Assembly (NCBI GenBank): GCA_937989585.1
Contig: CALKRW010000021.1
Coordinates: forward strand, 5,024 to 69,023
Direction of reading: 5' to 3'
DNA: 64,000 nucleotides
Source of the DNA: an uncultured Porphyromonadaceae bacterium
GTDB taxonomy: Bacteria > Bacteroidota > Bacteroidia > Bacteroidales > Muribaculaceae
A program made the position numbers and the translations under genes. The number at the start of each line of letters is the position of its first letter. Position 1 is the stretch's first letter. Shown here in pieces: positions 1 through 8,726 of the stretch. The notes under the pieces are model-generated. The model had not been told where the DNA came from. It saw nothing but the letters and a program-made list of their open reading frames with translations, and ran no database searches.

Positions 1-2
1 AA

Positions 3-272
3 CATATATCCACCGTGATAAACCGGGCCATCGAAGACAGCGGAGCCACCGAGACCTTCCGCCGCCAGCGCGTGTGCTATCTGTGGACCGAGATTGTCGG
101 CCCCACCATAAACAGAGTGACCGTCAGACGATGGACCGAGCGCGACGAACTCCACGTTGTCATCGCCTCCGGCCCCGTCAAGAACGAACTGGCCTTCATG
201 CGCAGCCGGTTGGTCGAGGCCCTCAATAAGGCTGTCGGCGCCCAGGTCATCTCGAACATCATTATCCACTGA
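3..272 (+). CDS. DUF721 (DciA-like) protein, 5' end cut by window
   Basis: The visible part is about 89 residues of a DUF721 domain. Recognisable family features are the LWTEIVG segment, the VKNELAFMRSRLVEALN helix and the final VISNIIIH, where Bacteroidetes members normally end. A GTG codon at 15 could start it, but the frame stays open to the left edge and family members usually have about ten more residues, so I treat it as truncated by the window. DUF721 proteins are related to DciA, a loader of the replicative helicase, but the exact role in Bacteroidales is not settled. It ends 29 nt before mutS on the same strand, so co-transcription is likely. Confidence 0.8.
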   Translation, partial: HISTVINRAIEDSGATETFRRQRVCYLWTEIVGPTINRVTVRRWTERDELHVVIASGPVKNELAFMRSRLVEALNKAVGAQVISNIIIH

Positions 273-301
273 ATGAACCAATACACCAACTTTACGATAT
301 C

Positions 302-2920
302 ATGGCCAAGAAGATAGTCGAGACCCCGCTCATGAAGCAATACTTCGAGATGAAAAAGAAGCATCCCGACGCTATCCTGCTTTTCCGCGTGGGCGACTTC
401 TACGAGACATTCAGCGACGACGCGCTGGTGGCCTCGGAGATTCTCGGCATCACGCTGACAAGGCGCGCCAACGGCGCCGCCGCCTATGTCGAACTGGCGG
501 GCTTCCCCCACCACGCGCTCGATACCTATCTTCCCAAACTCGTGCGCGCCGGAAAGCGCGTGGCCATCTGCGAGCAACTCGAGGACCCGAAACTCGCCAA
601 GGGCCTTGTTAAGCGCGACATCACCGAACTGGTGACACCCGGCGTCTCGCTGAACGACAACACCCTCGAGGGCAAGTCCAACAACTTCCTGGCCGCCGTC
701 CACTGCGACAAGACCGAGGTCGGCGTGGCCTTCCTTGACATCTCGACCGGCGAGTTCCTGTGTGCCGAAGGCTCGGCCGACTACATCGACAAGCTCTTAG
801 GCTCGTTCGCCCCCAAGGAGTTGCTGATTGAGCGCGGAACCAAGAACCGTGTCGCCGGAATGTTCTCGGGACGATACCTCACCTTCGAACTCGAGGACTG
901 GGTGTTCACCGATGACGCCGCGAACGAGCGCCTGCTCAAGCAGTTCGGCACCAAGTCGCTGAAGGGTTTCGGCCTTCACCGCATGCCGCTCGCCGTAATC
1001 GCCGCCGGAGCCTGTCTGGCCTACCTCGACATAACCGTCCACACACACACGAGCCACATCAACTCCATCAGGCGCATCGACGAGACCCGCTATGTGCGCA
1101 TGGACCGTTTCACGGTGCGCAGCCTCGAACTGGTAAGCCCGCTGAGCGAGGAAGGCATGAGCCTGCTCAGCGTGATCGACAATACGCTGACACCCATGGG
1201 CGGACGCCGTCTCAGCCAGTGGCTGCTGATGCCCCTGCGCGACCCCAAGGCCATAAACGAGCGCCTGAACGTGGTCGAATACTTTTTCCGAGACACCGAG
1301 GTGCGCGATGCCGTCGGCGAGCGCCTTGAACGCATCGGTGACCTCCAGCGCCTCGTGCAGAAGGTGGCGACCCTGCGCATAACGCCTCGCGAACTGGTGC
1401 AGATACGCGCCGCACTCGAGGCCATCGGTCCCATCAAGGCCATGTGCCTGAACTCCGACCAGCCCGAACTCGCCGCCATGGGCGAGAAACTCGACCCCTG
1501 CGAGAACATCGCGAAACGGATTGCACGCGAAATCAATCCCGACGCGCCATCGCGTGTAGGCAACGGCGATGTCATCGCACGCGGCGTCAACCGCACGCTC
1601 GACGAACTCCGCGACATGGCCTCGTCTGGCCGCGACTATCTTGAGAAGATGCGTCAGCGCGAGGTCGACGCCACAGGAATCTCTTCGCTGAAAATAGGAT
1701 TCAACAATGTCTTCGGCTATTACATCGAGGTTACCAATACACATAAGAACAAGGTCCCCGGGGACTGGATACGCAAACAGACCCTGACAAACGCCGAACG
1801 CTACATAACCCCCGAACTCAAGGAATACGAGGAGAAGATACTCGGCGCCCAGGCGAAGATAGAGTCGCTCGAGACATCGCTGTTCAACGACCTCGTGGCT
1901 GCCGTGGCCCGCAACATCACGGCCATCCAGCGAGACTCGTCCGTGCTGGCTGACATCGACTGCCTGCTGTCACTGACCCGCGCCGCGGCCGCGAACCGCT
2001 ATGTACGTCCCGTTGTTGACGATTCGGCTGTCATCGAACTGGTCGAGGCACGGCACCCCGTCATCGAGAAACGGCTTCCCGCCGGCGAGCCTTACATTGC
2101 CAACACCGTGCGCCTCGACCCCGAGAAGGAACAGATTCTGATGATAACCGGCCCGAACATGTCCGGTAAGTCGGCCCTTCTGCGCCAGACGGCGCTCAAT
2201 GTCATCATGGCTCAGATAGGATCGTTCGTAGCCGCCGAGAGAGCGCACATCGGCTCCGTGGACAAAATCTTCACCCGTGTAGGCGCCTCGGACAATATCT
2301 CGCTGGGAGAGTCGACCTTCATGGTCGAGATGACCGAGGCCGCGTCCATTATCAACAATATGTCCGACCGCTCGCTGATTCTCTTCGACGAACTCGGCCG
2401 CGGCACCTCGACCTACGACGGCATCTCGATAGCCCGTGCCATCGTCGAGCATATCCACGCCTCGTCGCACAGGCCAAAGACTCTGTTCGCGACCCACTAC
2501 CACGAACTCAACGAGATGGAGAAGTCGTTCCGACGAGTCCGCAACTACCATGTGTCGGTGCGCGAGATCAAGGGCAAGGTCGTGTTCATGCGACGCCTCG
2601 AACCGGGCGGGTCCGAACACTCCTTCGGCATCCACGTCGCGCGTCTGGCAGGTATGCCCGCGTCAATCGTCCGACGCGCCGACGACATCCTCCACCAGTT
2701 GGAGGAGGCACGCAAGAACGGCAGCGGAGCCGCCGACACGCCCGACATGAAGGCCGTTACCGACGGACCGCAGGGCATGCAGTTGAGTTTCTTCCAACTC
2801 GACGATCCCGTTCTGAGTCAGGTGCGCGACGAGATTCTGGGCCTTGACATCAACAGCCTTACTCCGCTCGAGGCCTTGAACAAACTCAGCGAAATCTCAA
2901 AAATCCTGACCGGAAAATAA
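302..2920 (+). CDS. mutS: DNA mismatch repair protein MutS
   Basis: Cytoplasmic mismatch-recognition ATPase of 872 residues, the usual length for MutS1. The mismatch-binding Phe-Tyr-Glu motif lies at residues 33-35 within RVGDFYETF. The Walker A loop GPNMSGKS is at about 617-624, followed by the Walker B/signature block LILFDELGRGTSTYDG and the FATHYHEL segment. The middle connector, lever and clamp domains are full length. The ATG at 302 gives the normal MutS N terminus. It partners with MutL, which is not in this window. No frameshift or missing motif was seen. Confidence 0.98.
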   Translation: MAKKIVETPLMKQYFEMKKKHPDAILLFRVGDFYETFSDDALVASEILGITLTRRANGAAAYVELAGFPHHALDTYLPKLVRAGKRVAICEQLEDPKLAKGLVKRDITELVTPGVSLNDNTLEGKSNNFLAAVHCDKTEVGVAFLDISTGEFLCAEGSADYIDKLLGSFAPKELLIERGTKNRVAGMFSGRYLTFELEDWVFTDDAANERLLKQFGTKSLKGFGLHRMPLAVIAAGACLAYLDITVHTHTSHINSIRRIDETRYVRMDRFTVRSLELVSPLSEEGMSLLSVIDNTLTPMGGRRLSQWLLMPLRDPKAINERLNVVEYFFRDTEVRDAVGERLERIGDLQRLVQKVATLRITPRELVQIRAALEAIGPIKAMCLNSDQPELAAMGEKLDPCENIAKRIAREINPDAPSRVGNGDVIARGVNRTLDELRDMASSGRDYLEKMRQREVDATGISSLKIGFNNVFGYYIEVTNTHKNKVPGDWIRKQTLTNAERYITPELKEYEEKILGAQAKIESLETSLFNDLVAAVARNITAIQRDSSVLADIDCLLSLTRAAAANRYVRPVVDDSAVIELVEARHPVIEKRLPAGEPYIANTVRLDPEKEQILMITGPNMSGKSALLRQTALNVIMAQIGSFVAAERAHIGSVDKIFTRVGASDNISLGESTFMVEMTEAASIINNMSDRSLILFDELGRGTSTYDGISIARAIVEHIHASSHRPKTLFATHYHELNEMEKSFRRVRNYHVSVREIKGKVVFMRRLEPGGSEHSFGIHVARLAGMPASIVRRADDILHQLEEARKNGSGAADTPDMKAVTDGPQGMQLSFFQLDDPVLSQVRDEILGLDINSLTPLEALNKLSEISKILTGK

Positions 2921-2976
2921 AATCCTCCCAGATAGATAGAATCCTAAGCGAGAAATAAACTCAATACCGAGCAGAC

Positions 2977-4386
2977 ATGACAAGTCTTCCGCAAGCCTTC
3001 CTCGATTTCTGCCACTCGCACGAGGTCCTGCGCGACCTTCCCGAGGCACTCACCGGGACCGACCCGGAAGTGTCGGTGCGCGTTAATTCCACGAAAGGCG
3101 TGACGCCTCCCTCCGGTGCCGAACTTGTTCCATGGAACCAAGCCGGCTTCTACCTTCCGGACCGTCCGCGCTTCACATTCGACCCGGCTCTGCACCAGGG
3201 CCTGTACTACGTCCAGGATGCCTCGTCTATGGCTATCGGCCATGTCATCAGGCAACTGACCTCCGGACGCGGACCGATTGTCTATGCGGACGCCTGCGCC
3301 GCTCCCGGCGGCAAGACCACGGCTTCTATCGATGCGTTGCCCGAAGGCTCGCTCGTTGTCGCAAACGAATATGACGGAAAACGCGCAGCCGCGCTGTGCG
3401 AGAACATCGAGCGATGGGGTTCGCCTAACGTCATGGTACGGCGCGGAGACACATCGGCGTTCGCCTCGCTGCCGCCGATGTTCGACATCATCGCCGCGGA
3501 CGTGCCGTGTTCTGGCGAAGGCATGATGCGCAAGGAGGCCGATGCGGTGACGCAGTGGTCACCGGGACTTATCAGGCAGTGTGCGGCTCTGCAGCGAGAG
3601 ATTGTCTACAACCTGTGGCCGGCGCTGAAACCGGGAGGCTATCTTATTTACTCGACATGCACTTTCAACACCGCCGAGGACGAGGAAAACGTTCGCTTCA
3701 TCATGGAGGAACTCGGCGCGGAGCCGGTCGCTACCGGGCTGACAGATTTTCCCGGAGTTGTTCCCGCGCTTGACAGCAATGTCGAGGCCGCGCGTTTCAT
3801 TCCCGGACGTGTACGTGGCGAAGGCCTGTTCATCGCCGTTCTCCGCAAGTCCGGCGGCACAGAGCATGGTCCGACATCGTTTTTCTCGGCGAACCAACGC
3901 CGCAAAGGCAAGTCGAAAGCGGCGCCGAAATCAGTTGACAAAGCGCTGATGGCCAAGGCGCAGTCGTGGATCAAGGATGGTTTTGTCCTCGAGGCTGTCG
4001 GCGAAGACCGCCTGCGCGCTCTCCCCGCCCATTGGGCCGAAACTATCCACAATCTGGAGGAACGGCTCGGGGGCATTATCTTTGCCGGCACCGATGTTGC
4101 CACCATCAAGGGACGCGACCTGATTCCGGCCCACACACTGGCCCTGTCAACCGCACTGCAGCCGGTATTTCCGACCGTCGAACTCGACTACAACCAGGCC
4201 ATTGCCTTCCTGCGCCGCGAGCCAATTGTACTTTCCGACTCACCCCGCGGACTGATACTGCTGACCTACCGGAACAGGCCCCTCGGCTTCGTCAAAAACC
4301 TCGGCAACCGCGCCAACACCCTCCTTCCCCCCAATCGCCGCATCCTCTCTCCCTCCCTTCCCGACACCCCTGTCCAAATCCTCTGA
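2977..4386 (+). CDS. rRNA cytosine-C5 methyltransferase, RsmF/NSUN family
   Basis: SAM-dependent m5C RNA methyltransferase of 469 residues. The SAM-binding loop ADACAAPGGK is at residues 104-113. The PCSGEGMMRK motif places one active-site Cys at 178, and the STCTFN motif places the catalytic Cys at 228, the pair typical of the NOL1/NOP2/Sun family. The C-terminal third, after a basic linker near residue 310, resembles the RsmF-type PUA-like RNA-binding domain. E. coli RsmF methylates 16S rRNA; the exact target base here is not deducible. It follows mutS by 56 nt on the same strand. Confidence 0.92.
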   Translation: MTSLPQAFLDFCHSHEVLRDLPEALTGTDPEVSVRVNSTKGVTPPSGAELVPWNQAGFYLPDRPRFTFDPALHQGLYYVQDASSMAIGHVIRQLTSGRGPIVYADACAAPGGKTTASIDALPEGSLVVANEYDGKRAAALCENIERWGSPNVMVRRGDTSAFASLPPMFDIIAADVPCSGEGMMRKEADAVTQWSPGLIRQCAALQREIVYNLWPALKPGGYLIYSTCTFNTAEDEENVRFIMEELGAEPVATGLTDFPGVVPALDSNVEAARFIPGRVRGEGLFIAVLRKSGGTEHGPTSFFSANQRRKGKSKAAPKSVDKALMAKAQSWIKDGFVLEAVGEDRLRALPAHWAETIHNLEERLGGIIFAGTDVATIKGRDLIPAHTLALSTALQPVFPTVELDYNQAIAFLRREPIVLSDSPRGLILLTYRNRPLGFVKNLGNRANTLLPPNRRILSPSLPDTPVQIL

Positions 4387-4412
4387 AAATCCAATCACTG
4401 ATACACATAACC

Positions 4413-6674
4413 ATGAATCCTGAAGAAAATTCCATCACTTTTGAACAGAAAGAAGGCTATACAATTGTTCACCAGACAGAAGGTCCTGATTTGGGATATT
4501 CGCCAGACTCCGGTGTGAAGATAATCACTGTTGATGGGTTGGCTTTCAAGAGTTTTGACGGAAGTGACACCCTGTATCCATACGAAGACTGGCGGCTAAG
4601 CGAGGACGAGCGTGCCAAAGACCTTGCCTCGCGACTAAGCGAGGACGAGATTGCCGGCCTCATGCTATACAGTCCGCAGAACTGGTTGCCGATGCCTAAC
4701 GACACCTATGGTGGCAAGACATTCAAGGACAGCGGAATGAAAGCGTGGGAACTTTCCGATGATCAGTTGAGATTTCTTTTCGAGGACAATGTACGACACG
4801 TTCTTGTCTCGAAGGTTGAAAGTCCTGCTACTGCCGCACGATGGAACAACCGTCTTCAGGGTGCAGTCGAAGGAGTCGGCCACGGCATTCCGGCCAACAA
4901 CTCGTCAGACCCCCGACATTCGGGCTTTGCGGACGCAGAGTTCGCCCCAGGCAGTTCGGGCCAGTTATCGCAGTGGAGCAACCTTATGGGACTTGCCGCG
5001 ACTTTCTCGCCAGACACTGTTCTTGACTTCGCACGCACTGCACGCATCGAGTACCGCGCCATGGGACTTTCGACCGCACTGTCTCCACAGGCTGACCTGG
5101 GAACCGACCCGCGCTGGTACCGTTTCAACGCTACTTTCGGCTGCGATCCGGCTCTTGTCACAGACCTTGTGAAAGCATACGCCGAGGGATTCCAGGCTGC
5201 CCCTGACAGCGAGGACGGAGGCTGGGGACCCGGCAGCGTAAACACCATGGCCAAGCACTGGCCGGGAGGCGGTTCGGGCGAAGGCGGTCGAGACGCACAC
5301 TATGGCAACGGAAAGTATGCCGTCTATCCCGGAGGAAGATATGAAGACCACCGAAGCGTTTTCATCAACGGCGCTTTCGCACTCCCCGGCGCCACAAAAT
5401 ATTGCTCTGCCATCATGCCCTATTATACCATTTCAACGGGTCAGGGAAGCGACAATGCGGGCAACTCGTTCGACAGCGACATAATAACACACCAGTTGCG
5501 CGGTGAGGCCGGTTATGACGGCGTGGTATGCACAGACTGGTGCATCACCGCCGACCAGATTGACCCCGGCACACATTCCGGCAAACCCTGGGGTGTAGAG
5601 ACACTGAGCGTCGCACAGCGCCATTACCGCGCCTTGATGGCAGGAGTCGACCAGTTCGGCGGCAACGACCGCAAAGGTCCTGTACTCGAGGCTTTTGCCA
5701 TAGCCCGTGAGAAGCACGGTGAGGAATGGACACGAAAACGCATCGAGCGTTCGGCAACACGGCTGCTGCTCAACATCCTACGGCCGGGGCTTTTCGAGAA
5801 TCCGTATGTCGACCCTGATGTAACGGCACGGACTGTCGGCTCGCCCGAACTGATGGACAAGGGATACCGCCAGCAACTCGAATCAATCGTCATGCTTAAG
5901 AACCATGGTGCGCTTCTGCCCCTGACCGGTGGTTCGACACGCATATATGTTCCGAAACGCAATGTCCCGCCAATCCGCAACTACTGGGGAACAACCGAAG
6001 CGGCACGCTCGTACAACCCGGTCACTCCGGCTATGGCATCGGGACGCATGATTCTGACCGATAAGCCGGACGAGGCAGACGCCGCAATTGTCTTCATCGA
6101 GTCACCAAAAAGTTTCCGCATGGGCTATGACCCCACCGACAAAGCCAACGGCGGCAACGGATACATACCAATCTCCCTGCAGTACCGTCCATACACCGCC
6201 ACGAATGCCAGGCCCAAAAGTCTTGCATACGACCCCGCCGAAGACCCTGCAGACATCGGCCGGTCATACCTCGGGAAGAGTGCGCGCACGCAGAACGAGA
6301 GCGACCTCGATATGCTCATCGAGACGCGCAGACTGATGGGCGACAAGCCTGTCATTCTCGTCATCGACATGTCGAATCCGACAGTCATGTCCGAAGTTGA
6401 GCCTCTGGCCGATGCAATTCTTGTCGGCTTCAATGTCACGACACAGGCGTTCCTTGACCTCATCTGCGGCAATGCCGAACCGTCGGCACTGCTCCCGTTC
6501 GAGATGCCGGCGTCAATGGAGGCCATCGAACTGCACTGCGAGGATACGCCACACGACATCTTGCCCTATACTGACTGCGACGGCAACGTCTACCGTTTCG
6601 CATTCGGACTGAACTGGGACGGCCAGATTTCCGACGAACGCACCCGTCGCTACGCTCCTAACAAAATTCCCTGA
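4413..6674 (+). CDS. Glycoside hydrolase family 3 protein
   Basis: GH3 beta-glycosidase-like protein of 753 residues. I chose the ATG at 4413; the frame is open upstream to 3966 but that part lies inside the methyltransferase gene. Support for GH3: the YPYEDWRLS entry motif, the AKHWPGGGSGEGGRDAH segment with the conserved Lys-His, and GYDGVVCTDW, where the Asp at residue 375 sits at the catalytic nucleophile position (normally SDW). A C-terminal (alpha/beta)6 sandwich domain follows. No signal peptide or lipobox is visible at the N terminus, so it would act in the cytoplasm, which is unusual for polysaccharide-related GH3 enzymes in this phylum. Substrate unknown. Residues near 62-83 contain a short internal repeat (LSEDE twice). 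Confidence 0.9.
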   Translation: MNPEENSITFEQKEGYTIVHQTEGPDLGYSPDSGVKIITVDGLAFKSFDGSDTLYPYEDWRLSEDERAKDLASRLSEDEIAGLMLYSPQNWLPMPNDTYGGKTFKDSGMKAWELSDDQLRFLFEDNVRHVLVSKVESPATAARWNNRLQGAVEGVGHGIPANNSSDPRHSGFADAEFAPGSSGQLSQWSNLMGLAATFSPDTVLDFARTARIEYRAMGLSTALSPQADLGTDPRWYRFNATFGCDPALVTDLVKAYAEGFQAAPDSEDGGWGPGSVNTMAKHWPGGGSGEGGRDAHYGNGKYAVYPGGRYEDHRSVFINGAFALPGATKYCSAIMPYYTISTGQGSDNAGNSFDSDIITHQLRGEAGYDGVVCTDWCITADQIDPGTHSGKPWGVETLSVAQRHYRALMAGVDQFGGNDRKGPVLEAFAIAREKHGEEWTRKRIERSATRLLLNILRPGLFENPYVDPDVTARTVGSPELMDKGYRQQLESIVMLKNHGALLPLTGGSTRIYVPKRNVPPIRNYWGTTEAARSYNPVTPAMASGRMILTDKPDEADAAIVFIESPKSFRMGYDPTDKANGGNGYIPISLQYRPYTATNARPKSLAYDPAEDPADIGRSYLGKSARTQNESDLDMLIETRRLMGDKPVILVIDMSNPTVMSEVEPLADAILVGFNVTTQAFLDLICGNAEPSALLPFEMPASMEAIELHCEDTPHDILPYTDCDGNVYRFAFGLNWDGQISDERTRRYAPNKIP

Positions 6675-6686
6675 TAAGGGAATTTT
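6663..6686 (+). terminator. Hairpin containing the GH3 stop codon
   Basis: AAAATTCCC (6663-6671) pairs perfectly with GGGAATTTT (6678-6686) across a six-base loop that contains the TGA stop of the GH3 gene. The 3' arm ends in TTTT, consistent with an intrinsic terminator, although the stem is AT-rich. Confidence 0.65.
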
Positions 6687-6800
6687 CTGCCTGCCGGAAT
6701 TTTTTTCAGGAGAGAGTGTAACAAATGGCAGGGCGGCTCGTCCTATATATGTCCGGTGGATTTGCCGGGCATGGTTGTTTCATTAAAAATTCTATTTGAA

Positions 6801-7565
6801 ATGGAAAAGATAACTTGCAAATTGTGTAAACTGGCCGCACTGTTTCTTCTGGCTATTCTGCCAACAGGCTGTATGAAAATAATCGGGACAGAGACTGTAA
6901 AAGGGTCAAAGACTATGGTTGACAATGTCTACGAAGAGAGCGGCTTCAATGAAGTCTGCACAGACGGTCAGACCCGCGTGGTTGTAACAAGCGGTGAGGG
7001 TTATTCTGTCAAGGCACATGTTCCGGATAATCTGCAGGACTATATCATCATAAAGAAGAAGGGCGACAGACTGATAGTCAGCAACAAATCCCTCAATGTA
7101 AAATGCGCGGGGAAAGATTTCTCGCCCGTAGTCTATGTGACATTGCCCACGCTGAAAGGCATAGAGTCAAACGGACAGAGCCATATGACGCTGTCAGGAC
7201 CTGTCGCAGAGGAATTCGAGGCCTCGGCCTCGGGACAGAGCATGATAGATGCCGGCGATGTGAAAATAAAGGATGCCGAGATTTCCACATCAGGCCAGTC
7301 GAGAATAAAGATGGGCAATATCAATGCGTCCGGAGACGTCAGGCTGACGTCGTCGGGTCAGTCGAACATCTCGTTCAAGGATCTAAACGCTGTAGAAGAG
7401 GTCTCACTCGAGACATCGGGACAAGCATCGTTGACAGGAAATAATCTCGTTGCCAGAGACGGAAGCGTCAAGGCAAGTGGCCAAAGCAGTATACGTATTA
7501 ATTCTGTAAGCGGGAATTTCGATGCCGATGTCAGTGGACAGGCGTCTTATCGTGTAGACCGATAA
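6801..7565 (+). CDS. GIN-domain (DUF2807) lipoprotein
   Basis: Protein of 254 residues with a lipoprotein signal (hydrophobic stretch ending LPTGC), then a DUF2807 'head GIN domain' beta-helix. The repeat pattern shows as recurring SGQS/SGQA turns (for example ASGQSM, TSGQSR, SSGQSN, TSGQAS, SGQSSI), one per coil. Such proteins are envelope-anchored and often annotated as putative adhesins, but without proven function. The ATG at 6801 is preferred over an in-frame Met at 6756 because it starts directly at the signal peptide. It is flanked by terminators on both sides and so is probably monocistronic. Confidence 0.85.
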   Translation: MEKITCKLCKLAALFLLAILPTGCMKIIGTETVKGSKTMVDNVYEESGFNEVCTDGQTRVVVTSGEGYSVKAHVPDNLQDYIIIKKKGDRLIVSNKSLNVKCAGKDFSPVVYVTLPTLKGIESNGQSHMTLSGPVAEEFEASASGQSMIDAGDVKIKDAEISTSGQSRIKMGNINASGDVRLTSSGQSNISFKDLNAVEEVSLETSGQASLTGNNLVARDGSVKASGQSSIRINSVSGNFDADVSGQASYRVDR

Positions 7566-7592
7566 ACCAAGCGACTAAGTTTACGATATAAT

Positions 7593-7632
7593 TTCTATCA
7601 GGTCGCGCTAAAGTACGGCCTGATAGAATTTT
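7593..7632 (+). terminator. Intrinsic terminator after GIN-domain gene
   Basis: TTCTATCAGG (7593-7602) pairs with CCTGATAGAA (7619-7628) in a perfect 10-bp stem with a 16-nt loop, followed by TTTT. Confidence 0.8.
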
Positions 7633-8172
7633 ATATACATTTCACAGTCCGGTCTTGAATTTGTCAAGGTCGCGGAGGGACGAGCAGGAATATGCTGATT
7701 AGAATATGTCTCATAGTTGATTGTTGTTTAGATGATTTGTTGTTTGATTAAGAATCAGGGCCCTGATTGATTTGGTGATAGCGTTTAAGGAGATTGGTAT
7801 ATTCGTGAGTTTAGGTGTTAGGTCAGAGTTTGTGATGAGGTTTTTCTCGAGATTCCCGAGGAGCCCGAGAATCCTGAGATTCTCGAGAAATTGGAAAGGA
7901 AGAGGGTTCGGGGCGGATGTGAAAAATCACGTCCCTACTAAAATGTGGTGGAATGGTTGGCCCGGTGAGCGGGATTTTTGTTTCTTGGGGTAGTGTTTTT
8001 AAGATGCATAGTTGATTAAGAATTTAATTTTAAAGGTTAAACTTCGGGTTAAAGACACACTGTTGTTTATTATTCACCAAATCACCTACTGAAACCTATC
8101 AGCCTTAAACGCTGATGCAAAGATACGACACGGCGAGGCGTTTTATGCTCCCCCGTCTGAATAGATTGGCAA

Positions 8173-8212
8173 AAATCGAAAAAAAATTTTTGATGGGGAT
8201 TTTTTTCGATTT
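8173..8212. repeat. Inverted repeat, A/T-tract hairpin
   Basis: AAATCGAAAAAAA (8173-8185) is perfectly complementary to TTTTTTTCGATTT (8200-8212), with a 14-nt spacer. It is a strong cruciform or RNA hairpin in an otherwise non-coding area. It could act as a bidirectional terminator. Confidence 0.6.
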
Positions 8213-8243
8213 GGGGGAATTTTTTATCGAGATGCCCGAAGTG

Positions 8244-8283
8244 TCGTGATTTATCATGAATTATCGTGATTTAGCGCGAGTTA
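8244..8283. repeat. Degenerate 10-nt tandem repeat, four units
   Basis: Successive 10-nt units TCGTGATTTA, TCATGAATTA, TCGTGATTTA and GCGCGAGTTA lie head to tail. The units differ by one to five bases. Function unknown. Confidence 0.6.
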
Positions 8284-8321
8284 GCACGGGAGGCGGCGGA
8301 GAGGGGGCATACCTTGATTCG

Positions 8322-8338
8322 GGCGGCAGGATGCCGCC
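8322..8338. repeat. GC-rich palindromic repeat copy (REP-like)
   Basis: GGCGGCAGGATGCCGCC has arms GGCGGCA and TGCCGCC. Its exact reverse complement occurs at 63964-63980, and a one-base variant at 63931-63948, all outside genes. It looks like a dispersed REP-type element. Confidence 0.6.
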
Positions 8339-8380
8339 AGTCCATGATTCGGGGATGTTAAGGGAATTTTTGAAATTTTT

Positions 8381-8412
8381 TTTGGCGGGTACGGAAAAAA
8401 GGTGTAATTTTG
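8381..8412 (+). promoter_or_regulatory. Promoter of tRNA-Gln
   Basis: TTTG at 8381-8384, 20 nt, then TAATTTTG at 8405-8412 matches the Bacteroidetes -33/-7 consensus. Transcription would start near 8417, about 90 nt before the mature tRNA. Confidence 0.7.
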
Positions 8413-8505
8413 CGGTGCTTAAGGGTCTATGGCTCTTAGCCGTGGTTCGGTATGCATTTTTTCGAATCATGGGTTTGGATGACAAGTTCTTCCAGCCACA
8501 AGGAT

Positions 8506-8576
8506 AGTCTTATGGTGTAATGGTAGCACTACAGTTTTTGGTTCTGTCTGTCTAGGTTCGAATCCTGGTAAGACTA
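8506..8576 (+). tRNA. tRNA-Gln (anticodon TTG)
   Basis: A 71-nt cloverleaf. The acceptor arms AGTCTTA (8506-8512) and TAAGACT (8569-8575) pair perfectly, with discriminator A at 8576. The D-arm contains TGTAATGGTAGCA, and the T-arm contains GGTTCGAATCC. The anticodon loop 8536-8542 reads TTTTGGT, giving anticodon TTG at 8538-8540. A T-T mismatch closes the anticodon stem. The 3' CCA is not encoded. Confidence 0.95.
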
Positions 8577-8580
8577 CAGA

Positions 8581-8625
8581 AAACAGCCCGAATGTCTCAG
8601 TGGACATTCGGGCTGTTTCGTTTAT
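8581..8625 (+). terminator. Intrinsic terminator after tRNA-Gln
   Basis: AAACAGCCCGAATGTC (8581-8596) pairs perfectly with GACATTCGGGCTGTTT (8603-8618) over a six-base loop, a 16-bp stem with a T-rich tail. It also lies downstream of the minus-strand rha operon and may stop both transcripts. Confidence 0.88.
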
Positions 8626-8726
8626 GGTTGCACTTAATGAGGGGACGAAGCAATGCCGGTCACATTCTTCTTATTGGGAGAAATGACATGGGACTTTTAT
8701 GGAGCCTGCCGTCAAGATTAACGTGG

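Larger units (their letters stand above)
7633..8380. other. Gene-poor intergenic stretch with palindromes
   Basis: No convincing gene lies here; short open frames near 7772-7993 and 8256-8507 have no family resemblance and run through repeats. Present are a perfect 16-bp palindrome AATCAGGGCCCTGATT at 7753-7768, nested inverted repeats around 7843-7890 built on TTTCTCGAGA and GAGAATC/GATTCTC, a T-rich/A-rich inverted repeat at 8173-8212, a decayed 10-nt tandem repeat at 8244-8283, and a minus-strand promoter-like core TATCTTTG at 8125-8118. That core is followed by a small hairpin, ATCAGC (8098-8103) with GCTGAT (8111-8116). No clear product follows it. Confidence 0.6.

Noticed and set aside
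3966..4412. N-terminal extension of 149 residues for the GH3 protein
   Set aside because: It overlaps the methyltransferase gene in another frame and reads as Arg/Pro-rich nonsense; the GH3 pattern starts at the ATG at 4413.
7772..7993. Small ORF of 73 codons between the GIN-domain gene and tRNA-Gln
   Set aside because: It passes through nested inverted repeats, has no signal or domain and no promoter of its own.
8244..8283. Possible CRISPR array
   Set aside because: Units are 10 nt, degenerate and without spacers, and no cas gene is present.
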